Source: Gammaproteobacteria bacterium (lineage in GTDB: Bacteria; Pseudomonadota; Gammaproteobacteria; GRL18). From it: a DNA stretch of 57,664 nucleotides. The first letter of the stretch is position 1; each line of letters starts with the position of its first letter. Both the position numbers and the translations under genes were made by a program. The notes below the pieces were generated by a model that saw only the letters and a program-made list of their open reading frames with translations, did no database searches and was not told where the DNA came from. Shown in pieces: positions 38,194 through 47,244 of this stretch. The stretch is from the NCBI GenBank assembly GCA_016744395.1, contig JADGEK010000014.1, positions 8,546 through 66,209 on the forward strand. Direction: 5' to 3'.

Positions 38194-38883
38194 TTATATT
38201 AAGGTATATTTATTGAGCATAATCTTTGTTTCATCAATATTGTTAAACATCAATATATCAATTATGGACAAAGAGGGTACAAATTGATTGTCAAACTGTT
38301 TATATTTCTCAAATTCAGTTTTCATAAAGCTTAATTCAATTCTTTCCTGTTTAAATGCATGCTTATTATAGAGGGATTGACCATTTATTAAATTGATATA
38401 ATATTTTGCTTTTAAGGATTTTGCAACATCAATAATTTTGTCTTGAGCCTTTAAATGCTTGTTTTTTTCGATTTTACTGGAATAAATGATTTTTGTTTTG
38501 ATTTGTAAATAATCTGCTATTGTTTTTATTGACATAGCAAGAAAGTTGGCTAAGTTTTGTTCTCTCTGTTTTAGAATTTCCTCGATGATAGGGAAGCATG
38601 TATCAAAATAAGGTGCTTTTTTATAAGACATCTCGATTGTTTTTAATAGTTTCTTGGAATTGCTTCCTATTGATATCTCATTGATGAGATTGTTTTGGCT
38701 GGCTTTTAGTAACTCAAGAGTGATCAGTTTTGAGTGACTATTTATCAATATTGTATTTCTATTAATATAACCTTTTTTTTTAAAATTGACATCATCAAAA
38801 ATGACAAAAACATCAACCGCATTGAGAAGTTGCCAATAGCCTATATAAGGAAAAAAATAGGGTTGCATTATTGCTAGTTTCAT
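38194..38883 (-). CDS. WbqC-family protein
   Basis: A 229-residue WbqC-like protein. 'LAIMQPYFFPYIGYWQLLNA' and 'DVFVIFDDVNFKKKGYINRN' are the family's characteristic N-terminus. WbqC proteins are found in O-antigen and flagellar-glycan clusters beside DegT aminotransferases; their reaction is not well established. The start codon overlaps the aminotransferase stop by 4 nt, which supports a joint step. Confidence 0.86.
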   Translation of the reverse strand: MKLAIMQPYFFPYIGYWQLLNAVDVFVIFDDVNFKKKGYINRNTILINSHSKLITLELLKASQNNLINEISIGSNSKKLLKTIEMSYKKAPYFDTCFPIIEEILKQREQNLANFLAMSIKTIADYLQIKTKIIYSSKIEKNKHLKAQDKIIDVAKSLKAKYYINLINGQSLYNKHAFKQERIELSFMKTEFEKYKQFDNQFVPSLSIIDILMFNNIDETKIMLNKYTLI

Positions 38884-39953
38884 AAGCAGCTTTTAATAAT
38901 ATTAATTATCTTTGTTTGATCTTTTTTGGCCAAACCAGGGTAAATTGGCAAAGATAATATTCGATTAGAAATATTTCTTGATGTCTTACAGTATTGTTTA
39001 GGTTCAATATAAGGAAGGCTATCAAGTGAAGGGTAAAAATATCGTCTAGGAAATATTTTCTGTTTGTTTAAAGCATTATTAATTTTTAAAGCCTCCTTAT
39101 TACTTTTTAGAATAATAGGATAATAACTGTAATTTTTTGAATATTCTTTATTCATTTTTTGAACTTGTACGAAATCATTTAATTCTTGCTGGTAATAGTG
39201 ATCGATTTCCTCCCGTTCAGACAGTATTAACTGAATATCATCAAGAACACATAAGCCCATTGCAGCTTCAAATTCATTCATCTTAGCATTACTTCCAAGC
39301 TCTGGAATTGATTCAGGGCTTTCTATTCCAAAATTTCTGAGATACCTAGCCTTCTCAACCAATGCATCATCATTGATGATAAGAGCACCACCTTCGATAC
39401 TATGAAATAATTTTGTTGCATGAAAACTCATGGTTGAAATGTTGCCTTGTTTTAAAATACTTTCACCTTTTTTATTGACACCAAAGGTATGTGCGGCATC
39501 GTATATCACTTTCAGTTTATATTTTTTTGCAATAGCCTTTATTTTTTTGATGTCACAAGCATTTCCAAACACATGTACTGGTAAAATAGCAGACGTATTA
39601 GGTGTTATTGATTCTTCAATCTTACTTGTATCAATATTCAGTGTATTTTTATCAATATCAACAAAAATAGGCTTTAGTCCATTGGTAATTAATGAACTGG
39701 TTGTTGCAACAAATGAGAAGGGTGTTGTAATAACATAGCCTTCTAAATCTAAACTCCGATACGCTAACTCAAGTGCTGATGTCCCACTGGAAACGAGGAC
39801 AATGTTTTTAACACCAAGATAATCGGCAAGCCGGTTTTCTAACTCTTTGACTAAAGGGCCGTCATTGGTAATCCAACCACTCTTATAGATTTTGTCGATA
39901 TAACCTTTATATTTTTTTTTATTTGGTAAATAGGTTTTTGTGATGTTAATCAT
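38880..39953 (-). CDS. DegT/DnrJ/EryC1 sugar aminotransferase
   Basis: A 357-residue PLP-dependent aminotransferase. The catalytic Lys is K181 in 'STMSFHATKLFHSIEGGAL'; 'VSSGTSALELAYRSL' binds the cofactor phosphate and 'VIYDAAHTFG' holds the Asp that contacts the pyridine nitrogen. It converts a keto-sugar nucleotide to an aminosugar, or acts in pseudaminic/legionaminic-type synthesis. It sits between maf and wbqC. No dehydratase, NeuB or CMP-transferase for a nonulosonic acid is seen in this window. Confidence 0.88.
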   Translation of the reverse strand: MINITKTYLPNKKKYKGYIDKIYKSGWITNDGPLVKELENRLADYLGVKNIVLVSSGTSALELAYRSLDLEGYVITTPFSFVATTSSLITNGLKPIFVDIDKNTLNIDTSKIEESITPNTSAILPVHVFGNACDIKKIKAIAKKYKLKVIYDAAHTFGVNKKGESILKQGNISTMSFHATKLFHSIEGGALIINDDALVEKARYLRNFGIESPESIPELGSNAKMNEFEAAMGLCVLDDIQLILSEREEIDHYYQQELNDFVQVQKMNKEYSKNYSYYPIILKSNKEALKINNALNKQKIFPRRYFYPSLDSLPYIEPKQYCKTSRNISNRILSLPIYPGLAKKDQTKIINIIKSCL

Positions 39954-39955
39954 GG

Positions 39956-42900
39956 TTATGTCTGTGAGAAACCTTCTTTATTCTTTATTGTATTTAATTG
40001 CTTTATAGCTAATAAATTTTCGGGATCCAATTTTAAAATTTGTTGATAGATAAACTCTGCACCATCAATGATATCCTGCGACTCGTAAAGTTTTGCCACC
40101 TTAAATAGAATGGCTGTATCAGATGAATTAAAGTCCAGATATTGTGTATATATTTCTAATGCATCTTTATAATTTTTAGTGAGCAGATAAAGTTCTGCCA
40201 ATTGTGGTAAATAGTCGGGTGAAATTTCTGAAAGAAGCGTGAGTGTATTATGAGCATATTCAATTAAATTATTTTCTAAAGTAATGAAAGCAATACGTTT
40301 TAAAGCGCTCTCTATCGTTTTAGAGCTGTCAGCCTGACCATATTCATCTATTGCAAGCTCAACCTCATTATTTAACTCATATCGATATCCTGAGGCAAGA
40401 TGGTAGTAGGAGGTTTCATAGGTATTGCTTTTTTGAAGTAAGGCAATGCCATCAATGATTCTTGTAATTGCATTCACATCCTTTAATAAAAATAAATTGT
40501 ATAGTTTTATTTCCAGGCCATCAAATTTGGAGCTATTGGAATCATGTCCATTGTCTGAAAATATTCCATGACTGGTTTTTATATGACTTGCAGTAATATC
40601 ATGGGCTGTTTTATTAGAAAAAATAATTTGTTTCTTATCGCTATAGAGTCCAGGATTTTTTTTCTGAAGTTTTATGACTCTTCTAAAGTGATGCTCTAAT
40701 CCATTTTGCATCATAATAATGGAAAAGTGTGTCGCTTTCTTTCTTTCATTTTTGTTTTGAAAATATTCATGATAGACAGCCTTTCTATTTTTAAAGACAG
40801 GATGAAAATTGGAGAGCTTATCCAGTAGGATACTATCGGTATTATTTAATAAGTGACGATTAATTAGATCATCAGTGAGTTTTACTTGATTTTCTTCAAG
40901 CAACCTTGATTCTATTCGGTTAATCGCAGTAAAAACATATCGGGTCAATTGCTTTTGACCGACTGTTAATGCGTCATCATTACAAAAAAATCCTTGTTCA
41001 TTTTTAAATTGTTTAGATAATAGTATTAAATTGAATGAATCATTAGTTTCCAAATTAGTTTTTAGTTTTTTATAAATTATATTTAGTTCAGTTAATACTG
41101 AATGATAGTGTTTTTCTACAAGTTGGTTTCTTTCATTTATTTCTTTTTGTTGTTGTATAAATTCTTTGACATCATCTTGTCTTTCTGGAATAGATAAGTC
41201 ATTTAATGAGACATTCTTTATTCCGTAGGTTTTAAAAGAAATTGAGATAGGTGTATTTATATCTAATTGTGTGTGGCTTATGAATTCTTTTAGTTCTTTT
41301 GTATTCTCAGATAACACATTTTGACTTAGGAAAATAATTTGTTTTTTTATCCCTATATATTGAGCAATGTGAATTAAATCAAGGGCATCATTTGTTGTTG
41401 TATTTAAGTAACAGTTTGAATTTAATTTACTTTTCCATGGAAAAAGTTCACCAGTGTATAAACTAATACCTAGCCAATTACCTGTTATTTTAGGCAAAAA
41501 GGAGTTTTTTCTTATTAAAAGACTTTCATGCTCATAATTCATAATTGCTTTGTCAGTCTCAAATGTTGCTTCATTTGAGCTGTTGGCAATAAAAATATCA
41601 GGTTTTATGCCAGTTGAAAAAATTTCTTTGGCTAGAAAACTTAAGGCAATAACGATATAGTTGTTCTGGTTTTGTTCAATCCATTCTCTATGATTTTGTA
41701 ATGATTCAATATCCGTTAGAATTAATGCTGACTTTTCTTTAAAGTACTGTTCTAGAACAGTAATTGGTGTATGGTTTTCAGTAATATTTGCTATTTGATT
41801 TATTATTTTCTTAAGGTTGTTTGCTGTTTTTAGTTCTTTTTGTAATGTATTATTTATTCTGTAGTGTCTTTGAATATAGGTGTCAGGTTGCTCATCTACT
41901 ATTAAGGTGTTTTTAGGTGTAATTAATAAATCTGAATTATTTTTTGAGGTGATATAAAGTCTTCTTGTTTGGTAGTTTTCATCGTTTTGTAATATAAGCA
42001 AATAAAGCGAAATATTATGTAGTCTATCAATATCAGTCCTTCCGAGGGAATGATCTTTTTTGTGAAATGTTGAGTAGAGATCTTTGCTGCTTTTTATCGT
42101 ATCTTGCTTATCAGATTCTAAGTTGCTTAAATATATTAATTGTTCCCTTTTTACTTTTTCACTATACGTTTTTATGTTTTTGTTAAGATTATTCTTTTGG
42201 TTTTCAATTTGTCTGTCCAACAAGTATGATTTATCAAATTTATTTAAATGTCTTTTTATTAAATCATCATCAATAATTAATTTTTTATTCTCTAATAATC
42301 GAATTTCTGTTCTATTGATGGCCGTAAAAATATGGCGAGCTAATTCAATAGCACCAGTTCTTAATGCTTTGTAATAAGTATCACCAGACTGTTTTATTTC
42401 TTCATTAGTCCAGCTACGATCTTTATCAGGATTTAAAAAATACAGAAATTCATGAATGCCAAACTTTTTGGAAAGATCAGTAAACGGTTTTAATGATTTA
42501 TTTTCCAGCTCTTTTTCAAGTTTATCCATTTTAAGTTTGAACTTAAAATTTTCACTAGGGTTGTCTCCTGCAAAAAACTTGTCATTATATGCTAATGCCT
42601 TATTAGCTAACTCCTCAATTTTATTGACTTTGAAATTGACTTGGTTAAGTTCTTTCAATATTTTCTGGTAGTGTCGTATTTTAAATTCAGAATTTTCATT
42701 TTGTAAAAATTGATTTTTCAGAAACTCAGAAATTCCAGTGTTTTTAGTTTCTACATGAATGTTTTCAAGGGAAATGTATTCTACATTGATCATTTTTACT
42801 GAATTAGGGGAAGGGTTATAAACTTTACCACCATGTTCTATGGCAAGTTCTGCTAATTTTTCAATGGTTTCAATCGCTTCAAAATAGGCGGAGTTTGTTT

Positions 42901-44020
42901 CTGCCTTGTTTCCATTATTGGTAATCACTGTTTGAGATATAGAGTTTATCTCAGGTCCTGCATCATGTTCATTACTGGCAATGGCATGAGTAAAGCCCTC
43001 TGGACTGTAGCAGAGGTCAACACCAAAAAGAATTTGTTCTTTTATACCCATTTTTATTGCATATAATATGGCTGAATTAGTCACTGTAGGACCGACACCA
43101 CTCAAGTTTTCTATATTAAGAGGTGTTTTCCATGGAAAGAGATCACCCATATATAAGTTAATACCTAGCCAATTACCCAAGATCATCGGTGATAAATGAT
43201 ATTGATGGACTAATAAACTTTCTTTTTCATAATTAAAAACTTCTTTACTGGCTTCAAAGTTAGCAGGGTAGGGGTCAACTGAAATGAAAATATCGGGTTT
43301 TATTTTTGTTTTAAGTAGCCTTCTGGCAATGCGGGTGACTGCAATGACAATGTAGTGTTCCTGGTTTTTCTCAATCCATTCAATGGAATCATCAAGAGAA
43401 GGACCTCCTGCTAATATAAGGGCTGATTTTCCTTTGAAGTAATTTTGAAGCAGAATTGCTGGAGTATGATTTTCAGCAAGATTTTCTAATTGTTTTTGAG
43501 TAAAAGTTTTACTGCCTAATTGTGACTGATACTGCCAGATAAGGTGATTAGCTTTATCTTCAATGGCCTGTGAAAGAAAAATATATTCATTTAAATGATA
43601 ATATTGTGCAGCAAAGGACTTAACTCTCTTGACCTTATTAATGGTAAAGTAGATTTCCAAACCTATTTTTTTTGCTTCTTCTTCCCAACACTCTTCTGTA
43701 CTGACAATAATTCTTTTTTCGCCATCAAGATTGTACTGGCTTTTTGTCTGTTCAATGACTTCAGGAAAGTCAATAAAGACATAGGCACTGCCTTTTTCTG
43801 GTGGTGTTTTTAATAGTTGCTTCACCATCATGCCAGAATCTGTACCCGTAATAATGTAAAGTGTGTCATTTTTATCAAAGGTATCATCAAACTCTTTTAG
43901 AAAGCTGGTTTTATAACCGAGCTGCTCAAAATTCCGTCTATTGATAGAAAAAAGGTATTTATCGCTAAACTGATTTTCAATTAATGTACCTAATTGCGTC
44001 TCAATGCTTAATTTAATCAC
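39956..44020 (-). CDS. Maf-type flagellin glycosyltransferase, internally duplicated
   Basis: A 1354-residue protein of the motility-associated factor family (DUF115/MptE-like), which transfers nonulosonic acids or other sugars to flagellin Ser/Thr. The first Maf domain begins near residue 185: 'SALILAGGPSLDDSIEWIE', 'FISVDPYPANFEASKEVF' and 'GVGPTVTNSAILYAI'. A second copy about 560 residues later reads 'SALILTDIESLQNHREWIE' and 'FIANSSNEATFETDKAIM', so the Gly-Gly-Pro-Ser and acidic motifs are lost. The last 150 residues look like TPRs ('YHLASGYRYELNNEVELAI'). Usual length is about 600-700, so this is a duplicated form. The GTG start has no good ribosome site. First gene of the operon, divergent to flagellin. 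Confidence 0.9.
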   Translation of the reverse strand: MIKLSIETQLGTLIENQFSDKYLFSINRRNFEQLGYKTSFLKEFDDTFDKNDTLYIITGTDSGMMVKQLLKTPPEKGSAYVFIDFPEVIEQTKSQYNLDGEKRIIVSTEECWEEEAKKIGLEIYFTINKVKRVKSFAAQYYHLNEYIFLSQAIEDKANHLIWQYQSQLGSKTFTQKQLENLAENHTPAILLQNYFKGKSALILAGGPSLDDSIEWIEKNQEHYIVIAVTRIARRLLKTKIKPDIFISVDPYPANFEASKEVFNYEKESLLVHQYHLSPMILGNWLGINLYMGDLFPWKTPLNIENLSGVGPTVTNSAILYAIKMGIKEQILFGVDLCYSPEGFTHAIASNEHDAGPEINSISQTVITNNGNKAETNSAYFEAIETIEKLAELAIEHGGKVYNPSPNSVKMINVEYISLENIHVETKNTGISEFLKNQFLQNENSEFKIRHYQKILKELNQVNFKVNKIEELANKALAYNDKFFAGDNPSENFKFKLKMDKLEKELENKSLKPFTDLSKKFGIHEFLYFLNPDKDRSWTNEEIKQSGDTYYKALRTGAIELARHIFTAINRTEIRLLENKKLIIDDDLIKRHLNKFDKSYLLDRQIENQKNNLNKNIKTYSEKVKREQLIYLSNLESDKQDTIKSSKDLYSTFHKKDHSLGRTDIDRLHNISLYLLILQNDENYQTRRLYITSKNNSDLLITPKNTLIVDEQPDTYIQRHYRINNTLQKELKTANNLKKIINQIANITENHTPITVLEQYFKEKSALILTDIESLQNHREWIEQNQNNYIVIALSFLAKEIFSTGIKPDIFIANSSNEATFETDKAIMNYEHESLLIRKNSFLPKITGNWLGISLYTGELFPWKSKLNSNCYLNTTTNDALDLIHIAQYIGIKKQIIFLSQNVLSENTKELKEFISHTQLDINTPISISFKTYGIKNVSLNDLSIPERQDDVKEFIQQQKEINERNQLVEKHYHSVLTELNIIYKKLKTNLETNDSFNLILLSKQFKNEQGFFCNDDALTVGQKQLTRYVFTAINRIESRLLEENQVKLTDDLINRHLLNNTDSILLDKLSNFHPVFKNRKAVYHEYFQNKNERKKATHFSIIMMQNGLEHHFRRVIKLQKKNPGLYSDKKQIIFSNKTAHDITASHIKTSHGIFSDNGHDSNSSKFDGLEIKLYNLFLLKDVNAITRIIDGIALLQKSNTYETSYYHLASGYRYELNNEVELAIDEYGQADSSKTIESALKRIAFITLENNLIEYAHNTLTLLSEISPDYLPQLAELYLLTKNYKDALEIYTQYLDFNSSDTAILFKVAKLYESQDIIDGAEFIYQQILKLDPENLLAIKQLNTIKNKEGFSQT

Positions 44021-44342
44021 TTCCAGTACCTGTTTTTTGACGGTATTATGCTTTATTATCTTTCCTTAATAAACATAGCATAATTTATGCCAAATGGATT
44101 TGTAGGTAGGGCATTGATAGAAAAGTAACTAAATTAATAAAAATTCAATTTTTTTCTAAAGAAAAATTAATCGACGACGCTAATGTGTTCAAGAGGCGGT
44201 GAATATTCCACTTTTTCTAGAAATAGAAAAACCGAGAGTATATCCGCATAGAAAAGTTCTCCACAATTCGATGCTTTGTATGCAATGTTGTTGTATTTAA
44301 GCAGTTACAGGATCGGTGGGGCATATCACAGGAGATTTTATC
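44021..44342. promoter_or_regulatory. Divergent maf-flagellin control region
   Basis: This 322-nt region must hold the flagellin promoter on the plus strand and the large minus-strand operon promoter. I see two A/T palindromes of the same kind: TTTTTCT/AGAAAAA with a 2-nt loop (44151-44166) and TTTTTCTA/TAGAAAAA with a 4-nt loop (44212-44231). There is also a broken inverted repeat (44046-44058 with 44067-44083) near maf. No clear sigma-28 or sigma-54 match was found here. A ribosome site AGGAG lies at 44330-44334. Confidence 0.55.
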
Positions 44343-45173
44343 ATGGCACAAGTCATTAACACTAATGTTCCATCATTATCAGCACAAAGTAATTTAAACC
44401 GTACGAATTCTGGTCTTACCCAGGCCCTTGAAAGACTCTCATCAGGTAAACGTATTAATAGTTCAAAAGACGATGCGGCTGGTTTAGCCATTGCCTCACG
44501 TTTTACTGCTCAAATACGTGGCTATAACCAGGGTACACGAAATGCAGCGGATGCAATTTCTTTAGCACAAACAGCAGAAGGTGCTTATGATGAAATTTCA
44601 GGCAACTTACAACGTATTCGTGAACTCGCCGTTCAGTCTGCAAATGCAACTAATAGCTCGACTGACCGTAAAGCTCTACAGACAGAAGTAGGACAACTTC
44701 AAGCTGAAATTAATCGAGTTGCAGAAACTAAATTTAATGGTGTAGCTGTTATTGGTAGTAGTGCGACTACGTTTACTTTCCAGGTAGGGCCTGATAATGG
44801 CACCAATGATAAAATTGATATTGCAACAACGGGTCTTTCGTCATTAACTAACTATGCTGAAGCAGTGAATACAGGTACAGTGAGTAATGCAACCGCTGCG
44901 GGCACGCTTATTGGTAATATCGATAACTTCTTGCAGGCTGTTAATACTGAAAGGGCGACTTTAGGTGCCGTTCAAAACCGTTTTGAATCCGTTATTCGTA
45001 ATGGTGAAAATGTAGCTGAGAACTTAAGTGCATCTCGTAGCCGTATTGAAGATGCTGATTTTGCTGCAGAAACTGCTAATTTGACTAAGTACCAAATTTT
45101 ACAACAAGCTGGCACATCGGTCTTGTCCCAGGCTAACGCTTTGCCCCAAAGTGTGCTAGGCTTATTAGGATAG
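44343..45173 (+). CDS. fliC: Flagellin
   Basis: The filament subunit, 276 residues. The N-terminal D0/D1 ('MAQVINTNVPSLSAQSNLNR', 'RINSSKDDAAGLAIASRF', 'AQTAEGAYDEISGNLQRIRE') and C-terminal D1/D0 ('RFESVIRNGENVAENLSASR', 'SVLSQANALPQSVLGLLG') are intact. The centre is only about 70 residues of Ser/Thr/Asn-rich sequence, so the exposed D2/D3 domains are absent. Short flagellins like this are commonly O-glycosylated on the remaining Ser/Thr, which fits the adjacent glycan operons. I chose the ATG at 44343 with AGGAG 8 nt upstream. Confidence 0.96.
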   Translation: MAQVINTNVPSLSAQSNLNRTNSGLTQALERLSSGKRINSSKDDAAGLAIASRFTAQIRGYNQGTRNAADAISLAQTAEGAYDEISGNLQRIRELAVQSANATNSSTDRKALQTEVGQLQAEINRVAETKFNGVAVIGSSATTFTFQVGPDNGTNDKIDIATTGLSSLTNYAEAVNTGTVSNATAAGTLIGNIDNFLQAVNTERATLGAVQNRFESVIRNGENVAENLSASRSRIEDADFAAETANLTKYQILQQAGTSVLSQANALPQSVLGLLG

Positions 45174-45180
45174 AGGATGA

Positions 45181-45222
45181 AAATCCCTATTGAGCAAAGT
45201 GATTTGAACGATAGGGTTTTTT
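45181..45222 (+). terminator. Intrinsic terminator after flagellin
   Basis: Arms CCCTAT (45185-45190) and ATAGGG (45211-45216) flank a loop that holds a second small stem (CAAA with TTTG). A run of six T follows. It lies 8 nt after the flagellin stop and just before flaG, so it probably lowers expression of flaG and later genes relative to flagellin. Confidence 0.75.
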
Positions 45223-45235
45223 AAGGAGCATAATT

Positions 45236-45727
45236 ATGGCTGATTTTAATATGAATACCAAGTTGCTGGAATTAAATGCAATTAATGGATTCGTACGTGA
45301 AAATCTGGTTCAACCTCTTCAAAAAAGTCAAAAAGTAGATACTAAAGTAGATAATAAAGGTGATGTTGATGGTATTCAACGGCAAGAAATTGCCTCTGAA
45401 CCCTATCAGTCAGATGTTGCCAATGAAAAGGAAATGCCCAAGGAAGAGTTGGATGATACAATTCGTGAGTTGAATGATTCTTTACAGAATGTTCAGAAAA
45501 ATCTTGAGTTTAGCATCGATAAAGACGCTGGAAGGATCGTTATCAGTGTGAAAGATAAACTAACGGATGAGGTGCTCAGGCAAATTCCATCAGAAGAGGT
45601 TCTTGAGTTGGCTAGAAACTTGCATAACGTAAGTATCAGTCTAAATTTGAATATCAGTGAGCGTAATAGCGAATCATACTCTTCCCAGTCTCCAGCTGAA
45701 GGAGTGTTCTTAAAAACCAGTGTCTAA
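45236..45727 (+). CDS. flaG: FlaG-family protein
   Basis: A 163-residue FlaG protein. The conserved C-terminal domain reads 'ELNDSLQNVQKNLEFSIDKD', 'AGRIVISVKDKLTDEVLRQI', then 'PSEEVLELARNL'; the N-terminal half is variable and charged. FlaG influences filament length in polar-flagellum bacteria. It is placed between flagellin and fliD as in Pseudomonas and Vibrio. It starts from ATG with AAGGAG at 45222-45227, right after the terminator T-run. Confidence 0.9.
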   Translation: MADFNMNTKLLELNAINGFVRENLVQPLQKSQKVDTKVDNKGDVDGIQRQEIASEPYQSDVANEKEMPKEELDDTIRELNDSLQNVQKNLEFSIDKDAGRIVISVKDKLTDEVLRQIPSEEVLELARNLHNVSISLNLNISERNSESYSSQSPAEGVFLKTSV

Positions 45728-45803
45728 CGCACTATGTAAATTATATCAGGTAGACTTGGAATATTAAATTTCAGTCTGGCCTGGGTCTATTGGAGGAGAT
45801 AAT

Positions 45804-47165
45804 ATGGCAGGTCTGTCCCTTGGAGGCGTCAACCTTGATGTACAAGGGCTTGTTGCTCAATTGATGCAGGTTGAAAGTGCTCCTCTAACACGTCTTCAAG
45901 AAAAAGAAAGTGAATATCAGTCACAACTGAGTGCTTTTGGACGTTTAAAAAGTGCTTTGTCTTCTTTTCAAACGTCAATGGGGCAACTAGCTTCACTTGA
46001 TAAGTTTGAAACCTATAAAACATCCACATCAGAATCCAGTACTGATCAAAGTTATACTGCAACTGTCAATAGTGATGCGGCTGCTGGAAATTTTGATCTT
46101 CAAGTGACTCAACTGGCTCGTTCAACAAAGTATGGCTCTGATAGTAGCAATGCTTTCGCTGATACTAATACAACGGCTCTTAGTACTTCTGGTTCACCAT
46201 TGACCATTAATGTGGGTGCCACAGCCATGAATGTAAGTGTTGATGGTTTAACCCTTGAAGGGGCTCGGGATGCTATTAATACTGCGGCAGAGGCAAATGG
46301 CTTGTCTGTTTCTGCATCCATTGTTTCAACTCAATCTAATGAACATTTTATTGTCATTACAGGTATTGAAACAGGTACTGACAATGCGGTTACTATTGAT
46401 GATGGTGCTGCAAAGACGGCGCTAAGACTGGGAACTGGTACAGCAATGGAGATTCAATCTGCACTGAATTCAAATGTTGTGGTTGATAATCAATACACCA
46501 TTTCAAGTTCTAGTAATACAGTAGAAGACGCGATTTCAGGAGTGACTTTAAATTTACTTAAAGAGTCTACTGCGACCAGTAAAATGACTATTGAAGTGGA
46601 TGCTGCTAAGGCAAGAGAAAGTATTGACGGTTTTGTCAGTGGTTTTAACACGCTATTAAGCACGATTAATGCTTTAAAAGAGAGTGGTCTAGAAGGTGAT
46701 AGTAGTTTAAATCGAGTGTTATCTAGTATTCGCAGCGAATTTAATACTAGTGCAGGTCTAAGCAGTTCATTTAACTTCCTTTCAGAAGTGGGTATCACTT
46801 CTGATGCCGAAACGGGAGAATTAAAACTGGATAGTACTAAACTTGATGAAGCCGTAGCAAATGATTATGCAGGTATTTCTGAGCTTTTTGCTAATGACAG
46901 TAACGGTATTGCATTTCGTCTGGAAAAAAAAATGGACGATTATTTAAGCTTTGATGGTCTGATTGAAATCAGAGAAGAAGGTCTGCAAACTCGAATTGAT
47001 GATAACGAAGATGCTCAATTAAGAATGGAGTACCGTTTGGGGCTTATTGAAGCGCGCTATTTAAAGCAATTTGGCGCCCTGGATACTCTAATTTCACAGT
47101 CTAATGCCACCAGTTCTTACTTAACACAGCAACTTGCAAATTTACCTGGTTTTTCTAGTAATTAA
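45804..47165 (+). CDS. fliD: Flagellar hook-associated protein 2 (filament cap)
   Basis: A 453-residue FliD, the filament cap that helps flagellin fold at the tip. The N-terminal block is 'GVNLDVQGLVAQLMQVESAP'; the C-terminus has 'RIDDNEDAQLRMEYRLGLIE' and 'ALDTLISQSNATSSYLTQQL'. The Ser/Thr/Asn-rich middle is the variable domain. The GGAGGAG ribosome site is strong. Normal length for a gammaproteobacterial FliD. Confidence 0.95.
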   Translation: MAGLSLGGVNLDVQGLVAQLMQVESAPLTRLQEKESEYQSQLSAFGRLKSALSSFQTSMGQLASLDKFETYKTSTSESSTDQSYTATVNSDAAAGNFDLQVTQLARSTKYGSDSSNAFADTNTTALSTSGSPLTINVGATAMNVSVDGLTLEGARDAINTAAEANGLSVSASIVSTQSNEHFIVITGIETGTDNAVTIDDGAAKTALRLGTGTAMEIQSALNSNVVVDNQYTISSSSNTVEDAISGVTLNLLKESTATSKMTIEVDAAKARESIDGFVSGFNTLLSTINALKESGLEGDSSLNRVLSSIRSEFNTSAGLSSSFNFLSEVGITSDAETGELKLDSTKLDEAVANDYAGISELFANDSNGIAFRLEKKMDDYLSFDGLIEIREEGLQTRIDDNEDAQLRMEYRLGLIEARYLKQFGALDTLISQSNATSSYLTQQLANLPGFSSN

Positions 47166-47167
47166 GC

Positions 47168-47194
47168 TACAGAAAATTTAATATGAGCCGATAA
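47168..47194 (+). promoter_or_regulatory. Sigma-28 (FliA) promoter before fliS
   Basis: A perfect -10 element GCCGATAA at 47187-47194 is preceded, 15 nt upstream, by TACA (47168-47171), one base off the -35 core TAAA. The spacing fits the FliA consensus exactly. It lies just after the fliD stop and would drive fliS-fliT late in flagellar assembly. Confidence 0.75.
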
Positions 47195-47217
47195 TAACTA
47201 TAAGACACACAGTTATT
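47193..47217 (+). other. Leader hairpin before fliS
   Basis: Arms AATAACT and AGTTATT flank an 11-nt loop. It overlaps the -10 region and would fold in the 5' leader or at the end of the fliD transcript. No run of T follows at once, so it is not a clear terminator. Confidence 0.35.
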
Positions 47218-47244
47218 ATTCAATTTATTTAAAGGATATTTTTT

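Noticed and set aside
44021-44342. Sigma-28 promoter for flagellin
   Set aside because: I searched for GCCGATAA-like -10 elements with a TAAA 15 nt upstream and found none that was convincing.
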